A model generated the notes under the pieces. It ran no database searches and was not told the origin of the DNA. It was given only the letters and a program-made list of their open reading frames with translations. A stretch of DNA of 64,000 nucleotides from the NCBI RefSeq assembly GCF_037026715.1, contig NZ_JBANCG010000012.1, positions 65,719 through 129,718 of the forward strand, read 5' to 3'. The first letter of the stretch is position 1, and each line of letters begins with the position of its first letter. This DNA comes from Breoghania sp037026715 (GTDB taxonomy: Bacteria > Pseudomonadota > Alphaproteobacteria > Rhizobiales > Stappiaceae). The translations under genes were made by a program, and so were the position numbers. Below are positions 1 through 9,669 of the stretch, in pieces.

Positions 1-111
1 CTGCCGCAGGCGCTGCTCGACATCTTCGTCATCAACAGGACCGCGGAAGAGGAAATGACGGCCGAGTGGTCGGCCGAGGAGATCTGCCAGCGCTACGCCC
101 GGGTCTACTGA
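1..111 (+). CDS. C-terminal end of an unidentified protein (partial)
   Basis: An open frame enters from the left edge and stops at TGA 109-111, leaving 36 residues that end in EEICQRYARVY. The frame is rich in Glu and has the codon use of its neighbours, so it is probably the tail of a real gene. The fragment is too short for family assignment. The isochorismatase-like gene follows after about 70 bp on the same strand and could be co-transcribed. Confidence 0.5.
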   Translation: MPQALLDIFVINRTAEEEMTAEWSAEEICQRYARVY

Positions 112-183
112 CCCCTCACGCACGCGACCGACGGGCGGCATGGATCCGCCCGATAATTCCTGTATTTGCCGAAGGCCACTGCC

Positions 184-804
184 ATGCAGCGCGAACAAGA
201 TGCAAAACTCAGCCGGCTCCGCCCGTTCGATCCGAAGCGGACGTGCCTGCTCCTGATCGACACCCAGAACTGCGTCTGGAACGACGACGTCGCGGCCCGT
301 CTGCCGGACTTCGACGCCACCATCCGCGCCACCGTCCTGCCGAACCTGAAGAAGCTGATCGCGGCCTTCCGCGAAGCGGGCGGCGAGGTGATGTACACGG
401 TCATGGAAAACCTGACCAAAGACGGCCGCGACCGCAGCCTCGACTACAAGCTCTCCGACTTCTTCATCGCCAAGGGGTCGTGGGAGGCGAAGGTGCTGGA
501 CGAACTGGCGCCGGGAGACGACGACATCGTCCTGCCGAAGACATCGTCCGGCGTTTTCAACTCCACCAATATCGAATACATCCTGCGCAACATCGGTATC
601 GACACCGTGGTCATGACGGGTTTCCTGACCGACCAGTGCGTCGATCACGCCATCCGCGATGCGGCCGACCGGGGCTTCTATCCGGTTTGCGTGCGCGATG
701 CCTGCGCCACCCACTCGCCCGAGCGCCACGAAGCGGCCCTGAACGCCTTCAAGGGCTACTGCCGAACGATGACGACGCAGGAACTCGTCGCCGCCCTCCT
801 TTGA
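184..804 (+). CDS. Cysteine hydrolase, isochorismatase family
   Basis: A 206-residue protein of the isochorismatase-like hydrolase fold, the usual length for the family. The expected Asp-Lys-Cys triad is visible: D26 in LLLIDTQN, K119 in VLPKTSSG and C152 in TDQCVDHA. The C152 region follows the usual cis-peptide loop pattern (VVMTGFLTDQC). Family members hydrolyse amides (nicotinamide, N-carbamoylsarcosine, ureidoacrylate, biuret) or the isochorismate ether; the substrate cannot be told from the sequence. A TTG at 166 would add six residues, but ATG 184 is the simpler start. The next gene is also an amide-cleaving hydrolase, so a role in nitrogen scavenging is plausible (inference). Confidence 0.85.
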   Translation: MQREQDAKLSRLRPFDPKRTCLLLIDTQNCVWNDDVAARLPDFDATIRATVLPNLKKLIAAFREAGGEVMYTVMENLTKDGRDRSLDYKLSDFFIAKGSWEAKVLDELAPGDDDIVLPKTSSGVFNSTNIEYILRNIGIDTVVMTGFLTDQCVDHAIRDAADRGFYPVCVRDACATHSPERHEAALNAFKGYCRTMTTQELVAALL

Positions 805-914
805 CGCACCGGCCAGTGCAAGGCGAGGGTTTAGAGACAACCGGATTGCCGCGCACACATGACCGCCGCGCGAGGTTCTTGCGTGCCCTTCGCCGGGCAT
901 GAGTTTGGAGATGA

Positions 915-1850
915 ATGGAAATGGCTGACTGCGACTGGGCCCTCGCGCTGCACGGCGGTGCGGGAACGATCTTGAAGGAAATGATGACGCCGGAGCGCGA
1001 GGCCGCCTACCGGGCGGGCCTTGAAGCCGCGCTGGAGGCGGGGCGCAAGGTGCTTGCCGACAACGGAACGGCGGAGGACGCGGTGGTCGCCGCGGTCATG
1101 GTGCTGGAGGACGATCCGCTCTTCAACGCCGGACGCGGCGCCGTCTTCACCAGCGCCGGCACGATCGAGATGGACGCCGCGATCATGCGCGGAAGCGACC
1201 GCGCGGCCGGTGCCGTTGCCGGCATCCACACCGTGCGCAACCCGATCCGGCTCGCGCGCCAGGTGATGGAGCATTCGCCCCATGTGATGTTCTGCGGCGC
1301 GGGCGCGGAGGCGTTTGCGCGCGAACAGGGTTTCGAGGCGATGCCCGCCTCCTATTTCGAGACCGAGCACCGGCGAAACCAGCTTCGCGAGGCGCAGAAG
1401 CTGAACCAGATCTCGCTCGATCACAACGACCACAAGTACGGCACGGTGGGCTGCGTCGCCAGGGACTGCCACGGCAACCTCGCCGCGGCGACCTCCACCG
1501 GCGGCATGACCAACAAGCATCCCGGCCGCGTCGGCGACAGCCCGGTGATCGGCGCCGGCACCTATGCCAGCAATGACGGGGCGGCGGTCTCCGCCACCGG
1601 CCACGGCGAGGCCTTCATCCGCGAGACGGTGGCGCGCGATATCGCGGCGCTGGTGCAATATGGCTGCGTTCCGCTTGAAGAGGCGGTCCGGCGCAAGGTG
1701 CTGGAGGATCTGCCCCGCATCAGTGGCGACGGCGGCGTGATCGCCATCGCCGGAGCGGGCGCACCGGTCATGCTGTTCAACACGCCGGGCATGTACCGCG
1801 CCGCGCTCTGCGAAGGCGGCGAAGCCGAAATCGGCATCTACGGCGACTGA
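915..1850 (+). CDS. iaaA: Isoaspartyl peptidase / type III L-asparaginase (Ntn-hydrolase)
   Basis: An Ntn-hydrolase of the plant-type asparaginase family, 311 residues, expected to cleave isoaspartyl dipeptides and L-asparagine after autoproteolysis. The N-terminal signature LALHGGAGT is present. The motif YGTVGCVARD places the nucleophile of the mature beta subunit at T177, followed by STGGMTNKHPGRVGDSP, which forms the substrate pocket in this family. Two in-frame ATGs, at 915 and 921, are possible starts; GGAG at 907-910 fits 921 a little better. A strong hairpin begins at the stop codon, so transcription probably ends here. Family assignment is firm; physiological substrate preference is inferred from the family. 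Confidence 0.93.
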   Translation: MEMADCDWALALHGGAGTILKEMMTPEREAAYRAGLEAALEAGRKVLADNGTAEDAVVAAVMVLEDDPLFNAGRGAVFTSAGTIEMDAAIMRGSDRAAGAVAGIHTVRNPIRLARQVMEHSPHVMFCGAGAEAFAREQGFEAMPASYFETEHRRNQLREAQKLNQISLDHNDHKYGTVGCVARDCHGNLAAATSTGGMTNKHPGRVGDSPVIGAGTYASNDGAAVSATGHGEAFIRETVARDIAALVQYGCVPLEEAVRRKVLEDLPRISGDGGVIAIAGAGAPVMLFNTPGMYRAALCEGGEAEIGIYGD

Positions 1851-1896
1851 CGCCCCGTTTGGCGGCGGGCCACCCGCCGCAATTCGGGGGGCGTCA
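1848..1896 (+). terminator. Strong hairpin at the end of the isoaspartyl peptidase gene
   Basis: The outer arms TGACGCCCC (1848-1856) and GGGGCGTCA (1888-1896) pair, and the inner arms GCGGCGGG and CCCGCCGC pair around a three-base loop. There is no long T run after it, so it may be a weak or Rho-assisted terminator. The stem starts on the stop codon itself. Confidence 0.5.
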
Positions 1897-1982
1897 AGTT
1901 CCTCGCCCCCATTCCCCCTCCCGCATCATGGTGCTACACCATGCCTCACTGGGAGACACACGCCGAATATTGGAGCCAGAGA

Positions 1983-3023
<1,041 letters not shown>

Positions 3024-3084
3024 GGGCACAGCGCTCCGGATTTGCGGTTGGTTCTTCGCGCCGAATTCGGAGCACCTTCAAACC

Positions 3085-3210
3085 TCTCCATCGTCATTGC
3101 CCGGCACCCGCTTTCGCGGGCACAGGCTCCGTCCGGGTGATCCAGCGCGCGCCAAATGCTGCGGCTGAAGATGGATTGCCCGGACTTCGCCGGGCAATGA
3201 CGGCGGAGGG
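3085..3210 (+). repeat. Dispersed intergenic repeat R1, copy A
   Basis: A palindromic unit of about 120 bp bounded by GTCATTGCCCGG on the left and CCGGGCAATGAC on the right, with the internal element CTCCGTCCGGGTGATCCAGC. The same unit recurs near 9436-9545 (same orientation) and 20531-20645 (opposite orientation). It lies in the 435-bp gap between hemB and the LysE-type gene and codes for nothing credible. Confidence 0.85.
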
Positions 3211-3282
3211 ATATGAAGGCGCGTATAATTATGAAGGCGCGTAGAATTCGAGGCGAAGAACCAACTACCATTTTCGAGCGAG

Positions 3283-3325
3283 ACTCTGAGGAGCGCTCGT
3301 GAGAGCGCGTCTCGAAGGACAGGCA
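3283..3325 (+). repeat. Dispersed intergenic repeat R2, copy A
   Basis: The short imperfect palindrome CTGAGGAGCGCTCGTGAGAG followed by CGCGTCTCGAAGGA. Related copies lie at 5476-5605 (two facing arms), 9590-9638 and 20442-20472. In three of the four places R2 is found within about 120 bp of R1. Confidence 0.75.
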
Positions 3326-3458
3326 CCACTGACATACCAGTTGGCACCTCCGCCGCATCGCCAAGATGAATCAGAAAGCCAAAGATCTCGCGCAATCGAT
3401 TGTTCGAATAGGAATTTTACGTACCGCCCCAGCCGCCCTCCCCGCAGGATCGCCCGTC

Positions 3459-4091
3459 ATGTCCGTCCACGACCTCCTGCCCGCCCTGATGCCGCTCGAC
3501 CGGTTCGGCCTCCTGTGCCTCTATGTCATGGCGCTGACGGGCACGCCTGGGCCGGCCAACATGGCCCTCGTCGCCCTTTCCGGCACCCACGGCATCGCGC
3601 GCACGGTTCCGTTTTTCCTCGGCACGCTGGCCGGCTTCGCGATGACCTACTGGCTGGCGGCCCTCGGCCTTCTGGCACTGGTTGCCGGCGTCCCCGTCGT
3701 CTGGGGTGCGCTGAAAATCGCCTGCATCGCCTACATTCTCTATCTCGCCTGGCTGATCGCCACGGCCGGCCCGGCCGGGCCTGACGTCACGAGCGCCCCC
3801 GCCGCGCCGGGGTTCCTGCGCGGGTTCTGGGTCCATCCGCTCAATCCCAAGGCGTATGCCATGCAGGTCGCCGCCATTTCGCAGTTCACCGCGCCCGAGC
3901 GCTACGGCGCCGATGCGCTCGTGATCTGGCTCACCTTCTTCCTTCTCGGCGGCGCGATGAATTTCTGCTGGATGATCGGCGGCCGGCTGCTGACGCGGTT
4001 CGTGCACATGCCGCGGCTCTTTCGCGCCATCAACGTGACGCTCGCCCTCCTGATGGTGGCGAGCACGCTGGCGAGCCTGCTGGCCAGCTGA
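3459..4091 (+). CDS. LysE/RhtB family amino-acid exporter
   Basis: A 210-residue inner-membrane protein with about six hydrophobic segments, matching the LysE/RhtB exporter family in length and pattern. The family signature region near the N-terminus is seen as TGTPGPANMALVAL (first helix) and the conserved NPKAYAMQ loop appears mid-protein. An upstream in-frame ATG at 3366 exists, but the extra residues are unlike the family; ATG 3459 has AGGAT eight bases upstream. The family exports amino acids or small metabolites by proton exchange; the substrate cannot be assigned. The threonine-degrading gene lies 89 bp downstream on the same strand, so threonine or homoserine export is a reasonable guess only. 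Confidence 0.88.
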   Translation: MSVHDLLPALMPLDRFGLLCLYVMALTGTPGPANMALVALSGTHGIARTVPFFLGTLAGFAMTYWLAALGLLALVAGVPVVWGALKIACIAYILYLAWLIATAGPAGPDVTSAPAAPGFLRGFWVHPLNPKAYAMQVAAISQFTAPERYGADALVIWLTFFLLGGAMNFCWMIGGRLLTRFVHMPRLFRAINVTLALLMVASTLASLLAS

Positions 4092-4180
4092 GCGTACCGC
4101 TGATCACTCCCCCATCTTGCCAACCGGCGCAAACGGGTGCACATCGCGCAATCATCCCGAAATCACCTTCCGGTGCCATC

Positions 4181-5443
4181 ATGCCGCTCGATGCCAGTTC
4201 GCCCGATCTTCCCGTCACCCTTGCCGACATCGAGGAGGCGGCGCGGCTGATCGAAGGTCAGGTGGTGCGCACACCCTTCCTGCCGGCCCCCTCCCTCTCG
4301 CGCCTCACGGGCGCCGATGTCTGGGTGAAGTTCGAGAACCAGCAATACGTCAACTCCTTCAAGGAGCGCGGCGCGCTGGTGAAGCTCCTTTCGCTCTCGC
4401 AAGAGGAGCGCGCACGCGGCGTTATCGCCATGTCGGCCGGAAACCATGCGCAAGCCGTCGCCTACCACGCCTCGCGGCTCGCCATTCCCGCCACCATCGT
4501 CATGCCCAAGACGACCCCGCACGTGAAGGTCGCCGCCACCCGCTCCTATGGCGCCAGCGTGGTGCTGGCCGGCGAGACAATCGCAGACTCGCAGATCGAG
4601 GTCGAACGCCTCATCCGCGAGCGCGATCTCACCCTCGTCCACCCCTACGACGATGTCCGCATCATCGCCGGCCAGGGCACCATCGCACTCGAAATCCTGG
4701 AAAAGACCCGCGAGGCGGGCGTCTCGCTCGACTGTCTGGTCGTGCCGATCGGCGGCGGCGGGCTCATCTCCGGCATCGCCGTCGCCGCCAAGGCGCTGGC
4801 CCCCGATATCGAGATCATCGGCGTGGAGGCAGCACTTTACCCCTCCATGTACGCCATGCTCCACGGCGAGGAATCACGCTGCGGCGGCAACACGCTGGCG
4901 GAGGGCATCGCGGTCAAGAACGTCGGCGCGCTCACAAGCCAGATCGCCGAACGCCTTGTCGACGACATTGTGCTGGCGGAGGAAGCGGCCATCGAACGCG
5001 CCGTCAACGCCTTCCTGGCGCTGCAGAAAACGGTGGCTGAAGGCGCGGGCGCTGCCGGCCTCGCCGCCATGCTGCAGCAGCCGGAGCGCTTCCGCGGCAA
5101 GCGCGTCGGGCTTGTGCTGTGCGGCGGCAACATCGATCCGCGCCTCCTCGCCTCCATCATCGTGCGCGAGCTCGCCCGCGAGGGCCGCATGGTGGCGATC
5201 CGCATGGGCATTCCGGACCGGCCGGGCGTTCTGGGCGAAATCACCTCGCTGATCGGCCAGATGGACGGCAACGTGGTCGAGGTCGCCCACCACCGGCTGT
5301 TCCTCGACGTCCCGGCCAAGGGCGCCATTCTGGATGTCACGATGGAGACCCGCGACAACGCCCACGCAGAGGAGATCATCGCCGCGCTCGAGGCCCGCGG
5401 CTACCACGTCAAGCGCGTGGCGGCGGCCGAGACGGCGGACTGA
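4181..5443 (+). CDS. ilvA: Threonine ammonia-lyase with C-terminal ACT domain
   Basis: A PLP enzyme converting L-threonine to 2-oxobutanoate and ammonia. The PLP lysine is K61 in NSFKERGA, the substrate loop reads SAGNHAQAVAYH, and the glycine-rich phosphate clamp GGGGLISG begins near residue 191. Residues about 335-415 form a single ACT domain (RMGIPDRPGVLGEITSLIGQ at its start). The 420-residue length with one ACT module corresponds to the shorter, TdcB-like form common in Alphaproteobacteria rather than the two-ACT E. coli IlvA, so biosynthetic and catabolic roles cannot be separated here. ATG 4181 is the first start giving a normal N-terminus. Confidence 0.93.
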   Translation: MPLDASSPDLPVTLADIEEAARLIEGQVVRTPFLPAPSLSRLTGADVWVKFENQQYVNSFKERGALVKLLSLSQEERARGVIAMSAGNHAQAVAYHASRLAIPATIVMPKTTPHVKVAATRSYGASVVLAGETIADSQIEVERLIRERDLTLVHPYDDVRIIAGQGTIALEILEKTREAGVSLDCLVVPIGGGGLISGIAVAAKALAPDIEIIGVEAALYPSMYAMLHGEESRCGGNTLAEGIAVKNVGALTSQIAERLVDDIVLAEEAAIERAVNAFLALQKTVAEGAGAAGLAAMLQQPERFRGKRVGLVLCGGNIDPRLLASIIVRELAREGRMVAIRMGIPDRPGVLGEITSLIGQMDGNVVEVAHHRLFLDVPAKGAILDVTMETRDNAHAEEIIAALEARGYHVKRVAAAETAD

Positions 5444-5475
5444 GGGCGAGGGCGCGGCGCACGTTCCGGCTGTAG

Positions 5476-5605
5476 CCCATCCTTCGAGACGGCGCTGACG
5501 CGCCTCCTCAGGATGACGTTGTGTTTGTTGATGTTTTCTTCAAAACCGACAACACGATAACGTCATCCTGAGGAGCCGTCGCGAGACGGCGTCTCGAAGG
5601 ATGGG
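5476..5605. repeat. Long inverted repeat of R2 type between ilvA and the RDD gene
   Basis: The left arm 5476-5520 (CCCATCCTTCGAGACGGCGC onward) and the right arm 5559-5605 are nearly perfect reverse complements around a 38-base A/T-rich loop (5521-5558). Both arms end in AACGTCATCCTGAGGAG or its complement. The transcript could fold into a hairpin of more than 40 bp. It occupies most of the 306-bp gap 5444-5749 and contains no gene. Confidence 0.9.
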
Positions 5606-5749
5606 CCCCAGCCGCATCGCCCGATTTTTCCGCCCGCCGCACGCGGGCCGGCACCATAATCGCGCCGGAGATCGAGGCCCTGCGCATTGAAAACACCGCC
5701 GCGCACCCCCAATTTCCCAGGGTAACCGCCGCACGAGGACAGCCAAGAC

Positions 5750-6235
5750 ATGAGCACCATCGAGCCCAACGCGCTTTACGACCGTGATCCGCTGGAGCAC
5801 ATGGCGCTCTTCGAGGGCGTGCGCACCAAGCGCATCTTCGCCTTCCTCATCGATGTGGTCGCCATCGCGATCCTCACGTTCCTTGCCGGCATCGCCGTGT
5901 TCTTCCTCGGCATTTTCACCCTTGGTCTCGGCTGGCTCGCCTATGCCTTCCTGTGGCAGGGCGTGGCGATCCTCTATTCCGCCTTCACCCTCGGCGGGCC
6001 CTACTCGGCCACCCCCGGCATGCGCGCCTTCGGCGTCGAGCTCAGGCTCTTCGACGGAAGCCGCCCGACGCCGCTCATCGCCATCGCTCATGTGGTCGTG
6101 TTCTGGGTGTCGGTCACCATGGTCACGCCGCTCATCCTGCTGGTCTCGCTGTTTTCCGACAAGAAGCGCCTGCTGCATGACATCATCGTCGGCGGCGTGG
6201 TCGTCAACTCCGCGGCCCTTTCCCGCCCCTATTGA
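5750..6235 (+). CDS. RDD family membrane protein
   Basis: A 161-residue integral membrane protein with the hallmarks of the RDD family: RIFAFLIDVVAI (the R and D in helix one), TPGMRAFGVEL, and the late KRLLHDIIVGGVVV. Hydrophobic segments lie at about residues 28-50, 56-80 and 108-130. The family is widespread and mostly of unknown function; some members have been linked to ion transport. Nothing in the context clarifies the role. It lies 144 bp after the long inverted repeat and 235 bp before the SLC13-type permease. Confidence 0.85.
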   Translation: MSTIEPNALYDRDPLEHMALFEGVRTKRIFAFLIDVVAIAILTFLAGIAVFFLGIFTLGLGWLAYAFLWQGVAILYSAFTLGGPYSATPGMRAFGVELRLFDGSRPTPLIAIAHVVVFWVSVTMVTPLILLVSLFSDKKRLLHDIIVGGVVVNSAALSRPY

Positions 6236-6470
6236 CCGCGTCCCCTCCGCCGCTTTTGCGCCCCGCTTTTTGGCCCCCGCTCTCCGGCGGCGCTTGCGCG
6301 CGTCGGCCGAAGGGGCTACCCGTGTCAGATTGATCGATGTCTGGCACGATCCCGGATCGTTCGCCCGTGACGCCTGACGGCGCGCAGCCCCGGGCGGAAA
6401 CCGCAGGCTGCTTCATTGCACCGGGTCAGACGGCCGAAGTCGGGGGAAATCAATTGCAAGAAGGCGACAT

Positions 6471-8315
6471 ATGAGCGTTGCCGATATCCAGATGGGGCTC
6501 ACCTTCGCGGTGATCGCCGGCACCATACTCCTCTATGCGTGGGAACGCTTTCCGATCGAACTGACGGCGCTCGGCTCGGTCGTCGCCTTCATCCTCATCT
6601 TCACCGTCTTTCCCTACCAGCCCCCCGCCGACGGATCGGCCGCGGGCGGCCTCGGCCCGCAGGAACTGCTGATGGGCTTCGCCAATCCGGCGCTCATCAC
6701 CATCATGGCCCTGCTCGTCGTCGGCCAGGCCCTTTTTCAGACCGATGCGCTCGACAAGCCGACGCAGATCGTGCTGCGCGCCTTCCGCCGGCTCAGGCTT
6801 GCTCCCGTCACCCCCATCCTCATCGGCGTCGCCGCCATTTCCGCCTTTCTCAACAACACGCCCGTGGTGGTGATGTTCCTGCCGGTTCTGGCGGCCGTGG
6901 CGGCTGCCGGCGGCACCTCGGCCTCGCGCGTGCTGATGCCGCTTTCCTTCATCGCCATCCTCGGCGGCATGACCACGCTGATCGGCTCCTCCACCAACCT
7001 GCTGGTGGCCGATGTGGCCGGCCGCGCCGGCGGCGTCACCATCGGCTTCTTCTCGTTCACCCCGCTCGGCTCCCTCATCGCCTTCATCGGCGCGCTCTAC
7101 ATCATCTTCGTCATGCCCCGGCTGCTGAAGCCGCGACAGACCATGGCCGACGAAATCCAGGGCCCGGCGGGCGGCAAGCAGTTCATCGCCCAGATTCCGG
7201 TCACCTACAATCACCCGCTCGTCGGCGCGCGCTCGGTCAAGGGCATGTTCCCGATGCTGCGCGACATGACGGTCCGCCTCGTCCAGCGCGGCGAGAAGCC
7301 GTTCCTGCCGCCCTTCGAAGGCGTGGAGCTGCAGCCCGGCGATACCGTCATCGTCGCCGCAACCCGTCAGGCGCTGACCAAGGCGCTGTCGCTGCGCCAG
7401 CCGATCATGCGCTCCGACCATGGCGAGCCGGACGACGAGGACCGAACGATCACCGATGGCGCCGTTTCGCTGGCCGAAGCGGTGGTGGCGCCGGGCTCGC
7501 GGATGATCGGACGCACCACCGCGCAATCGAGCCTGAAGGCGGAATCGAACTGCGTCGTCATGGGCCTCCAGCGCCGCAGCCGCATGCCGCGCATGGCGAT
7601 GACCGACATCCGGCTGGAGGCCGGCGACGTGCTGCTGCTGGCCGGGGCGCACGAGGACATCCAGTCGCTGCGCGGCAACCGCGACGTGCTGCTTCTGGAC
7701 TGGTCCACCGCCGAGGTGCCCAAGCGCCGCTACGCGCCGCGCGCGCTGATGATTTTCGTCGCCGTCGTGGCGGCGGCGGCCAGCGGTCAGGTGCCCATCG
7801 TCACCGCCGCCATCACCGGCGCGCTGGCGATGATGATGGCCGGCTGCCTCAACATCCGCCAGGCGCTGCGCGCGCTCGACAGCCGCATCTTCCTGCTGAT
7901 CGGCGCCTCGCTCGCCGCCGCCACCGCGCTGGAACGCACGGGCGGCGCGAGAGCCGTCGCGGAAGGACTGATGACGGCCATGGACGGCCAGCCGCCGGCC
8001 GTCATCCTCTCCATGCTCTTTCTGCTGATCGCCGCGCTCACCAACGTGCTGTCGAACAACGCCACCGCCGTGCTGTTCGCGCCCATCGCCGTCAACATGG
8101 CCGCGCGCACCGGGGTCGACGTCAACGCCTTCGTCACCTGCCTGATCTTTGCCGCCAACTGTTCGTTCGCCACGCCCATCGGCTATCAGACCAACCTGAT
8201 CGTCATGGGCCCGGGCCACTACCGCTTTTCCGACTTCCTGCGCGCCGGCACGCCGCTCGTCTTGATCATTTGGCTGGCTTTTTCGTTGCTGGCGCCGTGG
8301 TATTATGGATTTTGA
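6471..8315 (+). CDS. SLC13-type permease with two internal TrkA-C (RCK-C) domains
   Basis: A 614-residue inner-membrane transporter of the divalent anion:Na+ symporter / citrate transporter (SLC13) group. The two halves of membrane helices carry the expected repeated motifs: FLNNTPVVVMFLPVL with GGMTTLIGSSTNLL in the first half, and ALTNVLSNNATAVLF with FATPIGYQTNLIVMGPG in the second. Between them, residues about 240-310 and 330-405 are two soluble TrkA-C domains that probably bind a regulatory ligand. Substrates in the family include sulfate, dicarboxylates and citrate; which applies is unknown. AAGAAGG lies about seven bases before ATG 6471. The gene seems to stand alone. Confidence 0.9.
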   Translation: MSVADIQMGLTFAVIAGTILLYAWERFPIELTALGSVVAFILIFTVFPYQPPADGSAAGGLGPQELLMGFANPALITIMALLVVGQALFQTDALDKPTQIVLRAFRRLRLAPVTPILIGVAAISAFLNNTPVVVMFLPVLAAVAAAGGTSASRVLMPLSFIAILGGMTTLIGSSTNLLVADVAGRAGGVTIGFFSFTPLGSLIAFIGALYIIFVMPRLLKPRQTMADEIQGPAGGKQFIAQIPVTYNHPLVGARSVKGMFPMLRDMTVRLVQRGEKPFLPPFEGVELQPGDTVIVAATRQALTKALSLRQPIMRSDHGEPDDEDRTITDGAVSLAEAVVAPGSRMIGRTTAQSSLKAESNCVVMGLQRRSRMPRMAMTDIRLEAGDVLLLAGAHEDIQSLRGNRDVLLLDWSTAEVPKRRYAPRALMIFVAVVAAAASGQVPIVTAAITGALAMMMAGCLNIRQALRALDSRIFLLIGASLAAATALERTGGARAVAEGLMTAMDGQPPAVILSMLFLLIAALTNVLSNNATAVLFAPIAVNMAARTGVDVNAFVTCLIFAANCSFATPIGYQTNLIVMGPGHYRFSDFLRAGTPLVLIIWLAFSLLAPWYYGF

Positions 8316-8542
8316 AACGGAGACGCCGGATCTTTTGAAGACGGGATCTTCGCAACGTTATACGTCGAACGGATTTTCGATGACGCGGACCCTGAGCAGA
8401 GGGCGATGAGGTTCAGGCCCAGGTACGGTCGCGCACAGTATCTGCATGTTGAATTTTTCCATGCGGCTTATACAGTTACGGGATAATTCGAGCGACAACT
8501 TAGCCAATTTTCGACACGTGGTTTTGGTGCGAGGCTTGGGGC

Positions 8543-9304
8543 ATGACGAAGCCCATTACGGACAATCCGCAATTCTACCTGACAGCGCCGGCGCCCTGCC
8601 CCTATCTGCCGGATCAGGAAGAGCGCAAGGTCTTCACCCACCTCGTGGGCGAACGGGCCGGCTTTCTCAATGACGTCTTGACCCATGGCGGGTTCCGCCG
8701 CTCGCAGAACATCGCCTACCGCCCGGCCTGCGACACGTGCCGGGCCTGCACCTCGGTGCGCATTCTCGTCGACGAATTCCAGTACACGCGCTCGCTGCGC
8801 CGGGTGCGCAATGCCGGCCGCGCCTTTGTCGGGCGCGAGGAGCCGCCCACGCCGTCCACGGAACAGTACGACCTCTTTCGCAACTATCTCGCCGCCCGCC
8901 ACGGCGAAGGCGGCATGGCCGACATGCGGCTGCTCGACTACGCGCTGATGGTGGAGGACACCCATGTCGAGACGATGGTGATCGAGTATCGCCGCCGCAC
9001 CGAAGGCCGCGCCGATCTTCTGGAAAGGGACCGCGGCGAAGGCCCGCTCGTGGCGGCGGCCCTGACCGACGTGCTGTCCGACGGGCTGTCGATGGTCTAT
9101 TCGTTCTTCGACACCGGGATCTCCCACTTCTCTTTCGGCACCTATCTGATCCTCGACCACATCGAGCGCGCCCGCCGCATGGGCCTGCCCTACGTCTATC
9201 TCGGCTACTGGGTGCCGGGCTCCAAGAAGATGGAATACAAGACCCGCTTCCAGCCGCAGGAACACCTCGGCCCGCAGGGCTGGGTCAGAAACGACGGCAG
9301 CTGA
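8543..9304 (+). CDS. bpt: Aspartate/glutamate leucyltransferase (N-end rule)
   Basis: Transfers leucine from Leu-tRNA to N-terminal Asp or Glu of proteins, marking them for ClpAP degradation. The protein has 253 residues, the usual length. It shows the N-terminal NIAYRPACDTCRACTSVRI block and the C-terminal acyltransferase block, with FSFGTYLILDHIERAR, YVYLGYWVPGSKKMEYK and FQPQEHL. ATG 8543 follows a G-rich stretch. The 227 bp upstream (8316-8542) are somewhat A/T-rich and probably hold the promoter. The assignment to Bpt rather than arginyltransferase Ate follows the bacterial family norm. Confidence 0.95.
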   Translation: MTKPITDNPQFYLTAPAPCPYLPDQEERKVFTHLVGERAGFLNDVLTHGGFRRSQNIAYRPACDTCRACTSVRILVDEFQYTRSLRRVRNAGRAFVGREEPPTPSTEQYDLFRNYLAARHGEGGMADMRLLDYALMVEDTHVETMVIEYRRRTEGRADLLERDRGEGPLVAAALTDVLSDGLSMVYSFFDTGISHFSFGTYLILDHIERARRMGLPYVYLGYWVPGSKKMEYKTRFQPQEHLGPQGWVRNDGS

Positions 9305-9435
9305 GAGGCGGCAGGTTCGCGCGGATGGTGATGGGTATGATCGGGATAGCCCATTCTTCAACACAGACCTTGCGCGCCCCCTCGGGAGGACGTCATGGTG
9401 ACGATTGTTCGCGTCGAAGTCTAAGCGCTTTCATA

Positions 9436-9545
9436 CCCCTCCATCGTCATCACCCGGCTCCGTCCGGGTGATCCAGCGCGCGCCCCGAATGCTGCCGCTG
9501 GAGGTGGATTGCCCGGACTTCGCCGGGCAATGACGGCGGTGGGGC
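9436..9545 (+). repeat. Dispersed intergenic repeat R1, copy B
   Basis: The same unit as copy A, with the central element CTCCGTCCGGGTGATCCAGC and the right boundary CCGGGCAATGAC. It sits in the 365-bp gap 9305-9669 between bpt and the convergent uracil-DNA glycosylase gene; the rest of that gap shows nothing else. Confidence 0.85.
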
Positions 9546-9589
9546 ATGAGCGTGAAAGGTTGAAAGCGCACAACCCGATACCAATTTCG

Positions 9590-9638
9590 GGCCGGGCTCT
9601 CAGGAGGCCCGCAAGGCCGTCTCGAAGGATAGGCCCCA
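9590..9638 (+). repeat. Dispersed intergenic repeat R2, copy B
   Basis: CTCTCAGGAGGCCCGCAAGG followed by CCGTCTCGAAGGATAGGCCC, an imperfect copy of the R2 palindrome, about 45 bp after R1 copy B. Confidence 0.7.
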
Positions 9639-9669
9639 CCCGCCCCCGGCACCGACCGTATAAGCCCGC

